Origin: Bradyrhizobium aeschynomenes
Lineage (GTDB): Bacteria > Pseudomonadota > Alphaproteobacteria > Rhizobiales > Xanthobacteraceae
Length of the DNA stretch: 64,000 nucleotides
NCBI RefSeq assembly: GCF_013178945.1
Contig: NZ_JABFDM010000005.1
Coordinates: forward strand, 353,341 to 417,340
Direction: 5' to 3'
Each line of letters opens with the position of its first letter. Positions within the stretch are counted from its first letter, which is position 1. The position numbers and the translations under genes were made by a program. Positions 1 to 7,625 of the stretch are shown piece by piece. Below the pieces are notes generated by a model. It was not told the origin of the DNA and made no database searches. It was given only the letters and a program-made list of their open reading frames with translations.

Positions 1-307
1 CGATGCCGGCCAGCATCAGCACCCCGACCACGACGAGGAAGTTGCGTGCACGCTGCGGGATCTCGCCAGACACCGCGCTGTGCATGATGTTGGCGATGAA
101 ATAGCCGCTCGAGAAACCGACGGTCGCGATCAGCCACCAGGCGATCGCCGAGCCGGCCGGCATGAAGGCACCATCGCTCTGCCACAGGCCGCCGAGATCG
201 AGCCCGTAGCGGGCGCCGAGCATGTGCACGGCCAGCGCCAGCAGCACGCCTGCGGCCATCGCGCCGGCCAGGATCAGGTGGCGCGGAAAATGGATCGTTT
301 CGCTCAT
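1..307 (-). CDS. Membrane protein of unknown function (3' end beyond window)
   Basis: Only the first ~102 residues are inside the window; the gene runs leftward off the edge. The translated start (MSETIHFPRHLILAGAMAAG) leads into a first hydrophobic segment at about residues 12-30. A second segment follows at about 56-75 (AWWLIATVGFSSGYFIANI) and a third begins at about 90, so it is a polytopic inner-membrane protein. No clear Shine-Dalgarno sequence precedes the ATG. It is divergent from the gene at 356, with a 48-nt gap. I do not recognise the family. Confidence 0.6.
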   Translation of the reverse strand, partial: MSETIHFPRHLILAGAMAAGVLLALAVHMLGARYGLDLGGLWQSDGAFMPAGSAIAWWLIATVGFSSGYFIANIMHSAVSGEIPQRARNFLVVVGVLMLAGI

Positions 308-355
308 CGTTCGTTTGTAGGATAAGGCGCCTGACCCACGCAACAGGACCGCCCC

Positions 356-940
356 ATTTCCGTACCGACACCATCCGATGCGCCGATCGGCTACGCCTAC
401 AAGGCGTCTCTGATCGGCTCCGCCCAGGAGTTCGAGCTGACCGAGCAGGGCCTGTCGTGGCGGTTCGCCGGCCACGCCGGGGTATGGCCTTATGCCGACA
501 TCGCCGCGATCCGGCTGTCCTACCGGCCGGTGTCGATGCAGGCCAAGCGCTTCCGCGCCGAGATCACGCATCGTGACGGCCGGCGGCTGAACCTCATCTC
601 GACCACCTGGCAGACCGTGACCCTGATGGTGCCGCAGAGCGAGGCCTACAGGACCTTCATCCTTGCCTTGCATGCGCGGCTCGCGGCCGCAGGCAGCACG
701 GCGCGGCTGACCGGCGGCCTTGGCCGTACCGTCTATACCGCGTCGATGATGGTGATGGCGGTGTTGACTGCAGCCATGGCCGCGCTTCTGGTGCGCGCGC
801 TCGCCATCGCCGAATGGTCGGGAGCGCTGTTCCTGATCGGCTTCGCCGCGCTGTTCGCCTGGCAGGTCGGCGGCTTCGTGATCCGCAACAAGCCGCAGAC
901 CTACAGCTTCGCCGACATTCCGCGGGCGCTGCTGCCCTGA
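356..940 (+). CDS. Predicted membrane protein with PH-like N-terminus; possible ATT start
   Basis: The frame is open from 335 and keeps coding character well before its first ATG at 530. Translation from 356 gives sensible sequence (SDAPIGYAYKASLIGSAQEF), so the real start is upstream of that ATG. An ATT at 356 lies 7 nt after AGGA (345-348) and is the best candidate; no ATG, GTG or TTG is well placed. The ~194-residue product has a soluble beta-rich N-terminal half resembling bacterial PH-like domains. It ends in two hydrophobic segments (about residues 130-150 and 155-172) and a short tail. Function is not recognised. A rare ATT start is an inference from spacing only. Confidence 0.55.
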   Translation: MSVPTPSDAPIGYAYKASLIGSAQEFELTEQGLSWRFAGHAGVWPYADIAAIRLSYRPVSMQAKRFRAEITHRDGRRLNLISTTWQTVTLMVPQSEAYRTFILALHARLAAAGSTARLTGGLGRTVYTASMMVMAVLTAAMAALLVRALAIAEWSGALFLIGFAALFAWQVGGFVIRNKPQTYSFADIPRALLP

Positions 941-1025
941 TCACGCGGCGTCATCGTCGGTGTTGGAAAGTGACCGTGCCACAGCGGCCGGTCATGCGAG
1001 GATGCGCTGCCGCTCCCGGAGACGC

Positions 1026-1616
1026 ATGATGCAGGATCGCGCGCTGCGCTTGCCCAATGCCAGTGAGATTGCCGCCATCAACGCGCAGCATTTCGCCGAC
1101 ACGCCGCTGCGCTCCGCTGATCTCCTGTTCGTGTTCGGCACCCGCGTCGAGGAGGAATTGCGCGCCGAGACGGCAGCCAGCCTCTGGGAGCAGGGCTATT
1201 TCCGCCACGCCGTCGTCAGCGGCGGGATCACGCCGGGCGCCAAGCTGTCCGAGTGTACGCTGATCAAGGCCGCCATGGCGAAGCGCGGCGTACCGGCGGA
1301 CCTCATCCTCGAAGAGCATCGCGCGATGAACACCGGCGAGAACGTCATGTTCTCGCTGCCGGTGATCGAGGCCACGCTCGGCCTCGCCAATGTCAGGACC
1401 GTCATCTGCCTCGGCAACAGCTGGACCGCGCGGCGTTATGCAATGACCATGCAGCGGCACTGGCCGCAGGTCGAGAAGATGCTGCTGACCGTGGACGGCT
1501 TCGGCGTGCCGCGCGATCTCTGGCACACCCATCCGGAATTCCGCCGCCGCGTGCTGAGCGAGTGGGACAAGATCGAGCCGTACAAGGAGAGGGGCTTCAT
1601 TGCCGAGTGGCCGTAG
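1026..1616 (+). CDS. YdcF/SanA-like (DUF218) family protein
   Basis: A 196-residue protein with the DUF218 pattern: a hydrophobic strand ending in an acidic/Gly turn (ADLLFVFGTRVEEE), then HAVVSGGITPG, then a conserved Glu-Asn region (AMNTGENVMFS) and VRTVICLGNSWTARR. In this family the conserved polar residues form a nucleotide- or SAM-like binding pocket; E. coli YdcF binds SAM, but no reaction is established. No signal peptide or membrane anchor is visible, unlike SanA. The ATG at 1026 has GGAGA just upstream at 1018-1022; a start at 960 would add an Arg-rich, poorly coding stretch. A methyltransferase gene follows 24 nt downstream and may be co-transcribed. Confidence 0.75.
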   Translation: MMQDRALRLPNASEIAAINAQHFADTPLRSADLLFVFGTRVEEELRAETAASLWEQGYFRHAVVSGGITPGAKLSECTLIKAAMAKRGVPADLILEEHRAMNTGENVMFSLPVIEATLGLANVRTVICLGNSWTARRYAMTMQRHWPQVEKMLLTVDGFGVPRDLWHTHPEFRRRVLSEWDKIEPYKERGFIAEWP

Positions 1617-1640
1617 CAACGCCTGTATCAGGACATTTCC

Positions 1641-2297
1641 ATGACCGAAGCAGCTCATCGCATCGTCGCTCACTATGAGACCCATGCGTTGTCGTGGGAC
1701 GCCGACCGCCGCGCAGCGGCGTGGACCGATAGACCTGCCATAGACCGCTTTGTCGCCCTCCTCAGACCGGGGGCGACCGTGCTCGATTTCGGTTGCGGAG
1801 GTGGCGTGCCGGTCGCAGCGCACATCGTGGCGCAGGGGTTTTCGGTCACCGGCGTCGACAGCTCTCCGACCATGATCAGCCTGTGCCGAACGCGGATGCC
1901 AGGGCAGGCGTGGATCGTCGCTGACATGCGCTCGTTCACCTCAGACCGGCGGTTCGACGGCGTGCTGGCATGGGACAGCTTCTTTCATCTCGCGCACGAT
2001 GATCAGCGACGCATGTTTCCGATCTTCGCGGCCTGCACGGCGCCGGACGGCGTTCTGATGTTCAATGCGGGTCCCGCGCACGGCGAAGCGATGGGATCAT
2101 ATCGCGGCGATCCGCTGTATCACGCGAGCCTGGATCCGTCGGAATACGAGGCGTTGTTGCTCGACGGCGGTTTCGCGTTGATCACGCATGAGACGGGCGA
2201 TCCTTCAACAGGCGGGCGGAGCTTCTGGCTCGCCCGGCGGCTCGCGCCGGCGCACGGAGGTGACCAGCGTCGCTCTGACGCCCAAGCACAGTGGTGA
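1641..2297 (+). CDS. Class I SAM-dependent methyltransferase
   Basis: A 218-residue methyltransferase of the small Methyltransf_11/25 type. Motif I is clear at about residues 49-58 (VLDFGCGGGVPV), followed by the acidic end of strand 2 (VTGVDSSPTMI) and a post-motif DMRSF. The C-terminal half (DGVLAWDSFFHLAHDDQ, then GVLMFNAGP) is the usual scaffold. The substrate cannot be read from the sequence. It lies close behind the YdcF-like gene on the same strand and convergent with the universal stress protein gene, whose end is only 15 nt away. Confidence 0.8.
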   Translation: MTEAAHRIVAHYETHALSWDADRRAAAWTDRPAIDRFVALLRPGATVLDFGCGGGVPVAAHIVAQGFSVTGVDSSPTMISLCRTRMPGQAWIVADMRSFTSDRRFDGVLAWDSFFHLAHDDQRRMFPIFAACTAPDGVLMFNAGPAHGEAMGSYRGDPLYHASLDPSEYEALLLDGGFALITHETGDPSTGGRSFWLARRLAPAHGGDQRRSDAQAQW

Positions 2298-2312
2298 TGT
2301 GCTCGATCGCTG

Positions 2313-2738
2313 CTACGGCCTCACCACCAGCACCGAGCATTTCGCATAACGCACCACATGCCCCGCGTTGCTGCCGAGGAAGTAGGTACGCATCGCCGGG
2401 CGATGCGAGGTCATGACGATCAGGTCGGCCTGCACCTTGGCGGCCTCCTCGAGGATCTCGTGATAGATGCCGCCCTGGCGCACCGTGTAGCTGATGCGCT
2501 CGGCCGGAATGCCGGATTCGCGGGCCACGATCGACAGCGCTTCCTCGGCGGTCTCGCGCTGCTGGGCGTCGAAATCGGCGGGGACGTATTCGGCGAGCAT
2601 CACCGGGGTCATCGGCATCACGTTGAGGAGATGCACCGTGCCCTGCCATGTCTCCGCCAGCGTGGCGGCGGTCGCAATCGCCGGCTTGGCAAGGTCGGTA
2701 TCGGCCAGATCGATGGGAACCAGAATCGATTTGAACAT
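2313..2738 (-). CDS. Universal stress protein, UspA family
   Basis: A 141-residue single-domain Usp protein. It begins with the typical strand MFKSILVPIDLADTD and ends with the family's closing strand (CSVLVVRP). The nucleotide-binding loop region near the C-terminus (MTSHRPAMRTYFLGSNAGHV) lacks the canonical first Gly-x2-Gly, so ATP binding is uncertain. The ATG at 2738 is chosen because AAGGAGG lies immediately upstream; a GTG at 2753 would translate through that ribosome-binding site. Usp proteins act in the cytosol in stress survival; the specific role here is unknown. It is followed on the same strand, upstream, by the SixA-like phosphatase gene. Confidence 0.85.
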   Translation of the reverse strand: MFKSILVPIDLADTDLAKPAIATAATLAETWQGTVHLLNVMPMTPVMLAEYVPADFDAQQRETAEEALSIVARESGIPAERISYTVRQGGIYHEILEEAAKVQADLIVMTSHRPAMRTYFLGSNAGHVVRYAKCSVLVVRP

Positions 2739-2790
2739 CGCGGCCTCCTTCACTTGGCGCGACCATTACGCGCTCCGCCACCGCGGCCTG

Positions 2791-3330
2791 TCAATCGGAG
2801 CCCTGCTTGAGCAGCTTCGGCGTGATGAACATCAGCAGGTTGCCGCGCGCGAAGCTCACATCCCCCCAATCGTCGGTGTCGAAGTCGAAGATGGCGAGGC
2901 CGGAGGTCGGCATGTTGCGCATCAGCTCCTGGCGCGCCTCGGGATCACCCTGGCCGGTCAGCGCCAGCGCCAGCTCGTGCAGGCCGGGATTGTGGCCGAC
3001 CACCAGCAGCTGCTTCGGATCGAACGCCGCTGCGAGGCGGATCTGATGCAGGATCTGCATCGGCTCGGCGCCGTAGAGCTCCGGCACGGACTCGACCTGC
3101 GGAGAGACGACGCGATCCTTCATCGCCTCCAGCGCGAGCTCCCAGGTCTGCTGTGCCCGCACCGCCGTGGACACCAGCACCAGCTCCGGCGCGAGCGGAT
3201 GGCCGGCGATGAAGTCGCCGATCATGGCGGCATCCTGGTGCCCGCGCTCGTCGAGACGGCGGTCCTGGTCACGGCCCGAGGGCGCGTCAGTCTCGGTCTT
3301 GGCGTGGCGCAGCAGCATCAATCGGCGCAT
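2791..3330 (-). CDS. Histidine phosphatase family protein, SixA-like
   Basis: A 179-residue branch-1 histidine phosphatase. The catalytic RHG-type motif is at residues 6-10 (LLRHAKT, with Lys where many members have Gly). The second conserved block, VVGHNPGLHE, supplies the second catalytic His. Length and order match SixA, the phosphohistidine phosphatase that dephosphorylates HPt domains in E. coli. The Ala-Lys after the first His is typical of SixA rather than of phosphoglycerate mutases. The true substrate here is unknown. It is transcribed leftward with the universal stress protein gene 52 nt downstream. Confidence 0.8.
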   Translation of the reverse strand: MRRLMLLRHAKTETDAPSGRDQDRRLDERGHQDAAMIGDFIAGHPLAPELVLVSTAVRAQQTWELALEAMKDRVVSPQVESVPELYGAEPMQILHQIRLAAAFDPKQLLVVGHNPGLHELALALTGQGDPEARQELMRNMPTSGLAIFDFDTDDWGDVSFARGNLLMFITPKLLKQGSD

Positions 3331-3446
3331 GGAATCCGGTCTCGAATCGGTCAGGGTGTCTCAGCCTGTATCACGTCTCTTTATCGCCACTAAAAGCGGC
3401 ATGACGTCAGGTGACAGACCGGCGTAGGGTTCGCTAAGAAAACGCC

Positions 3447-4880
3447 ATGAGCGAGACTTTCACAAGCGCGATCGATGACGCGGATGCCGCAGGTGCGATC
3501 ACCCGGACCCGGCTGAACTTCGACCTCGACGTCGATGTCTGCGTGGTCGGGGCGGGCCTGGCGGGGCTGACGACGGCGCTGTGCGCGGCGCGGCAGGGCG
3601 CCAGCGTCGCGGTGTTGGAAGGCCGCCAGGTCGGATGGAACGCCTCCGGCCACATGCTCGGCACGGTGCTGCCCGGATTCGACCTGCCGCTCCCCGACCT
3701 GATCGAGCGCGTCGGCCTGGAGCATGCGCGCGCGCTGTGGGCGCTGTCCTGGTCGGGCGCTGAGTTCATCCGGGCCCAGGCCACGGAGACCGCGATGCCC
3801 GGCATCGGTCTCAGCGAGGGCGCGCTCGAGGTCTCCAACGTCGACGCCGGCGATGCGCTGATCCGCCGCCTGCAGATGCTGCACGAGGATTTCGCCACCG
3901 AGGTCGAGGGCTGGCAGGTCGAGCGCGTCAGGAGCGAGCTCAAGACCAGCCGCTATTTTCATGGCGTCCATTACCCCCGGGCGTTCCAGCTCGACGGCCG
4001 GAAGTATGTCCACGCGCTGGCGCGGCTGGCGCACAAGGCCGGGGCGCGGATCTTCGAGGACACGCCCGTGGTCAGCATCGATGCGTCCGGCGTGCGCAAG
4101 CGCATCGTGACGCCGTCGGCGCGGATGCGGGCCTCCCACATCGTGCTCGCCGGCAACATCCATCTGGGCGCGCCTTTGCAGAAGCTGTCGGATACGCTGC
4201 TGCCGGTGTGGCGCTATGGCGGCGTCACCGCGCCGCTCGGCGAGGCGCTCGCCGAGGCGATCGCCTTCAAGGGCTCGGTCCACGACACCGACGGCATCGA
4301 CCATTTCCGCGTCGTGGACGGAGACCGGCTGATGTGGGCGAGCCCGGAGACGACCTGGGACGCGCGTCCCAGCGGGTTCGCCTCGGCGCTGCAGCGCCGG
4401 ATCCGCACCGTGTTTCCGCAACTCGGCCGCGTCGAGATTGCGGAGACCTTCGGCGGTGTGACCGGCCAGACGGTGCACGGCATGCCCCAGATCGGCCAGC
4501 TCCGCAAAGGCCTGTGGGTGGCGAGCGGTTTCGGCCGGCAGGGGATGAACACCTCCGCGATGGCCGGTCAGCTGATCGCGCAAGGCATCCTCGCCGGCGA
4601 CGACCGCTGGAAATTGTTCTCGCCGTTCGAGCTGGTCTGGGCCGGCGGCGTCAGCGGCCGGGTCGCCGGCCACGTCGTCAATCTCTGGGTCCGAGGCCGC
4701 GCCGCGGCTGCAGGTACCCTGGCACGGCACCGCGAGCGGGCCCGGGCGCAGGAGCGCATCCGTGAGATCAGGGCCGCCGAGGCGCGCCGCCAGGCGGCGC
4801 AGCGCCCGGGCTCGCGCCTGCCACTGCGGCCGCAGCCGTCCGACCTGACCCGCCGTCCGGACGCCGGGGAGGGCGGATAG
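3447..4880 (+). CDS. FAD-dependent amine/amino acid oxidoreductase (DAO family)
   Basis: A 477-residue flavoprotein of the DAO/PuuB-like family. The FAD-binding Rossmann motif is at about residues 30-60 (DVCVVGAGLAGLTTALCAAR) and ends in the acidic VLEG that contacts the ribose. The substrate domain follows. A late block (VTGQTVHGMPQIGQL...WVASGFGRQGMNTSAMAGQL) is the second FAD-contact region typical of gamma-glutamylputrescine oxidase-like enzymes. The last ~80 residues are a basic Arg/Ala-rich extension with a possible amphipathic or membrane-associating segment, not usual in the family. Which amine or amino acid is oxidised cannot be read. The start at 3447 is the first ATG of the conserved reading; only a weak AAGAAA precedes it. 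Confidence 0.75.
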   Translation: MSETFTSAIDDADAAGAITRTRLNFDLDVDVCVVGAGLAGLTTALCAARQGASVAVLEGRQVGWNASGHMLGTVLPGFDLPLPDLIERVGLEHARALWALSWSGAEFIRAQATETAMPGIGLSEGALEVSNVDAGDALIRRLQMLHEDFATEVEGWQVERVRSELKTSRYFHGVHYPRAFQLDGRKYVHALARLAHKAGARIFEDTPVVSIDASGVRKRIVTPSARMRASHIVLAGNIHLGAPLQKLSDTLLPVWRYGGVTAPLGEALAEAIAFKGSVHDTDGIDHFRVVDGDRLMWASPETTWDARPSGFASALQRRIRTVFPQLGRVEIAETFGGVTGQTVHGMPQIGQLRKGLWVASGFGRQGMNTSAMAGQLIAQGILAGDDRWKLFSPFELVWAGGVSGRVAGHVVNLWVRGRAAAAGTLARHRERARAQERIREIRAAEARRQAAQRPGSRLPLRPQPSDLTRRPDAGEGG

Positions 4881-4974
4881 CTCGCAAGAAAGTGAGGCCT
4901 CGGACCCGCAGCCGACGTAACTTCGCGGGATCTCGTCCGTAGATCCGGTAACAAGCCGCCGTACGGAGACAACC

Positions 4975-5478
4975 ATGATCGACCGCCGCATGATGTTCAC
5001 CACCGCTGCCGGATTGTTCGGCTTCGCCGCCCTGCGCTGGTTCGGCGGCTCGGAGCCGGCGCGCGCCGCCGAGAAGTTCGAGATCGAGAAGACCGAGGCC
5101 GAGTGGCGCGCCCAGCTGACGCCGGAGCAGTTCGACATCCTGCGGAAAGAAGGCACCGAGCGGCCCTGGACCAGCCCGCTTTTGAAGGAGCACCGCAAGG
5201 GCACGTTCGCCTGCGCCGGTTGCGACCTGCCGCTGTTCTCCTCGGATACCAAGTTCGACAGCGGCACCGGCTGGCCGAGCTTCTTCAAGCCGCTCGACAA
5301 TGCGGTCGGCACCCGGCAGGACAAGACCTACGGCATGGTCCGCACCGAGGTGCATTGCCGCCGTTGCGGCGGCCATCTCGGCCACGTGTTCGACGATGGC
5401 CCCAAGCCGACCGGCCTGCGCTATTGCATGGACGGCCTGTCGCTGGTGTTCCATCCGGCCAACCCGTCCTCGACCTGA
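4975..5478 (+). CDS. msrB: Exported peptide-methionine (R)-S-oxide reductase
   Basis: A 167-residue MsrB, which reduces the R-epimer of methionine sulfoxide in proteins. Two CxxC pairs that bind structural zinc are visible (CAGC at about residue 79, CRRC at about 126). The catalytic region is near the C-terminus (GLRYCMDGLSL), with Cys in the usual position and the family's GTGWPSF block present. The N-terminus (IDRRMMFTTAAGLFGF, then Ala-rich to ARAAEKF) has paired arginines before a hydrophobic stretch. That looks like a Tat signal and implies periplasmic repair. Stand-alone MsrB enzymes are usually cytosolic, so the export signal matters. An ACGGAGAC precedes the ATG at a proper distance. 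Confidence 0.88.
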   Translation: MIDRRMMFTTAAGLFGFAALRWFGGSEPARAAEKFEIEKTEAEWRAQLTPEQFDILRKEGTERPWTSPLLKEHRKGTFACAGCDLPLFSSDTKFDSGTGWPSFFKPLDNAVGTRQDKTYGMVRTEVHCRRCGGHLGHVFDDGPKPTGLRYCMDGLSLVFHPANPSST

Positions 5479-5597
5479 GAAGATTCTCCGCCTGGATTGT
5501 CGACGGCGACCGTTGAAGACCTGAAAAGCGGGTCTTCGAGGACGCGCCGGCACCTGTGAGCAGCAGCCGAGCCGGAGCGCGATGGTGCGCGTCCGGC

Positions 5598-5614
5598 CCG
5601 GCAAGAACTGCCGG
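5598..5614. promoter_or_regulatory. CCGGCA-N5-TGCCGG dyad, putative FlbD-type enhancer of flgE
   Basis: A perfect 6-bp inverted repeat (CCGGCA AGAAC TGCCGG) ending 84 bp before the -24 element of the flgE sigma-54 promoter. The same dyad with 7-bp arms lies at 26705-26723, about 95 bp from the flgI promoter. Position and symmetry fit an upstream activator site for an NtrC-family regulator such as FlbD. Binding is inferred. The remaining part of 5479-5697 contains no gene. Confidence 0.55.
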
Positions 5615-5697
5615 CTCGGCAATTGTTCACCACTTTCGACGCCGCTTTTTTGACGTTGTTATTTCCCAACTCGCTGATTTCGCAGCGAAATGCCATC

Positions 5698-5714
5698 TGG
5701 CACAGCGATTGCGA
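5698..5714 (+). promoter_or_regulatory. Sigma-54 promoter of flgE
   Basis: TGGCAC (5698-5703), five bases, then TTGC (5709-5712) gives GG-N10-GC, an essentially exact sigma-54 -24/-12 element. Transcription would begin near 5724, leaving a leader of about 50 nt before the flgE ATG. Caulobacter hook genes also use sigma-54 promoters activated by FlbD. Confidence 0.8.
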
Positions 5715-5776
5715 TGCTCTCCACGAAAACGCGGCCATGGGCGGACCGGCCGCCGGGTCAATGTGGAGAGAATGGT

Positions 5777-7582
5777 ATGGGTATCTTCGACGCGATGAAC
5801 ACCTCGGTGAGCGGCCTGTCCGCTCAATCATTCGCGCTGCAGAACATTTCCGGCAACATCGCGAACGCCTCGACCGTCGGCTACAAGGGCATCGGCACCA
5901 GCTTCGAAGACCTCATCCCCAACGCCACCAACCCGACCCGGCAGAACGCCGGCGGCGTCACCGCCTTCGCCAAGGCGACCATCACCACCCAGGGCACGGT
6001 CTCGACGTCCTCGGTCGCCACCAACATGGCGATCAACGGCGACGGCTTTTTCAACGTGCAGAAAGCCTCGTCGGTGGTCGACAACGTGCCGGTCTTCACC
6101 GGCGTCACCAACTACACCCGTCGCGGCGACTTCCAGCTCAACGCCAACGGCAATCTGATCAACGGCGCCGGCTATTATTTGATGGGCGTCGCGGTCGACG
6201 CCAAGACCGGCAACGCCACCGGCAACGTGCCGACGGTGCTGCAGTTCGCCAACAATTTCGTGCCGGCGCAGGCGACCACGGCGATCCAGTACGCCGCCAA
6301 CCTGCCGACGCAGCCGAAGACCGGCGCCAGCGGCAATGCGGCGACCGGCACGCTGGTCGCGGCCGGCGGCCTCAACTCGGCCGATCTCTCCAACGTGCCG
6401 CTGCCGGTCGGCACAAATTTCTATGCCGACGCCACGGTCACCGGCGCCACGGCCAACAACAAGAACGCGGTGGGCATCACCACATCGACCCTGCTGTCCG
6501 GCGGCGCGGCCACCGACTCGATCACCACCGACTTTGCGGCCGGCGACACCATCACCCTGACCGGCAGCGCAGGCGACGTCGTCACCTTCACCTTCGTCGC
6601 CTCCGGCGCCTCGGGCAACCAGATCAATGTCGGCGATTCCGTCGGCACGCTGCTGGCCAAGATCGCCGCGGTGACGGGTGTGTCGCCGACCATCACCGCC
6701 GGCAAGATCACCCTGCATTCGGGCAGCGGCGAGGACTGGAGCCTGAGCAGCGCCGCGGGCGGCTTCGCGGCGCTTGGCCTGACGTCGCCGGTGGCCTTGA
6801 CGCGAACGGCGAGCGCCGGCACCGGCATCGTGATCGGCAACGACCTCACCAACTTCAACAACGAGACGATCTCGGGCGGCGCGGTCACCACCTACAACTC
6901 GGCGGGCACGCCGGTGAACGTGCAGCTGCGCTGGGGCAAGGTCGACAGCTCGACGCTCGGCACCGGCCATCAGGACGTCTGGAACCTGTTCTATCAGACC
7001 GATTCCAACGCGACCGGCTCGACGGTGGCCTGGCAGAACGTCGGCACCAATTTCGTGTTCGGCTCCGACGGCTCGCTGACCTCGCCGACCTCCTCCAACA
7101 TCTCGATCCCCAACGTCGTGGTCGACGGCACCACGCTCGGCACCGTCAGCCTCAACATCTCCTCGGGCGCGCTGACGCAATATGCCAGCACCGTCGGCTC
7201 CGCGACGATCAACCAGATCTCGCAGAACGGCTTCGCCGCCGGCCAGCTGCAATCCGTCGCCGTCAACAACAGCGGCATCGTCACCGGCACCTTCTCCAAC
7301 GGCCAGACCATCAATCTGGCGCAGGTGACGCTGTCGCACTTCAACGGCACCAACTATCTGAAGGCGCTCGACGGCGGCGCCTATGAGGCGACCGACCAGT
7401 CGGGGCAGGCCATCATCGGCGCCTCCGGCAAGATCTCGGGCGGTTCGCTGGAAGGCTCGAACACCGACATCGCCGACGAGTTCACCAAGCTGATCGTGAC
7501 CCAGCAGGCCTATTCCGCCAACACCAAGGTGATCACGACGGCCAATTCGATGGTGCAGGATCTTCTGAACGTGCTGCGCTAA
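5777..7582 (+). CDS. flgE: Flagellar hook protein FlgE with flagellin-type insert
   Basis: A 601-residue hook subunit. The N-terminus (MGIFDAMNTSVSGLSAQ, then NISGNIANASTVGYK) is the flagellar rod/hook signature, and the C-terminus (AYSANTKVITTANSMVQDLL) is the matching D0 helix. It is much longer than enteric FlgE (about 400 residues). Part of the extra length is a module at about residues 226-337 (GDTITLTGSAG, then INVGDSVGTLLAKI) that also occurs in FlgL and the three flagellins of this window. The ATG at 5777 follows GGAGAGAA (5765-5772); the upstream in-frame ATG at 5690 would lie before the transcription start predicted from the sigma-54 site. It heads flgE-flgK-flgL. Confidence 0.95.
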   Translation: MGIFDAMNTSVSGLSAQSFALQNISGNIANASTVGYKGIGTSFEDLIPNATNPTRQNAGGVTAFAKATITTQGTVSTSSVATNMAINGDGFFNVQKASSVVDNVPVFTGVTNYTRRGDFQLNANGNLINGAGYYLMGVAVDAKTGNATGNVPTVLQFANNFVPAQATTAIQYAANLPTQPKTGASGNAATGTLVAAGGLNSADLSNVPLPVGTNFYADATVTGATANNKNAVGITTSTLLSGGAATDSITTDFAAGDTITLTGSAGDVVTFTFVASGASGNQINVGDSVGTLLAKIAAVTGVSPTITAGKITLHSGSGEDWSLSSAAGGFAALGLTSPVALTRTASAGTGIVIGNDLTNFNNETISGGAVTTYNSAGTPVNVQLRWGKVDSSTLGTGHQDVWNLFYQTDSNATGSTVAWQNVGTNFVFGSDGSLTSPTSSNISIPNVVVDGTTLGTVSLNISSGALTQYASTVGSATINQISQNGFAAGQLQSVAVNNSGIVTGTFSNGQTINLAQVTLSHFNGTNYLKALDGGAYEATDQSGQAIIGASGKISGGSLEGSNTDIADEFTKLIVTQQAYSANTKVITTANSMVQDLLNVLR

Positions 7583-7625
7583 CAGCGCAGCGCGTGGCGG
7601 TTGAATTGACACAAGGCAAACGAAC

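Noticed and set aside
4724..4739. TGGCAC followed by a GCG-type element resembling a sigma-54 promoter
   Set aside because: Lies inside the FAD oxidoreductase coding region and has no gene placed to use it.
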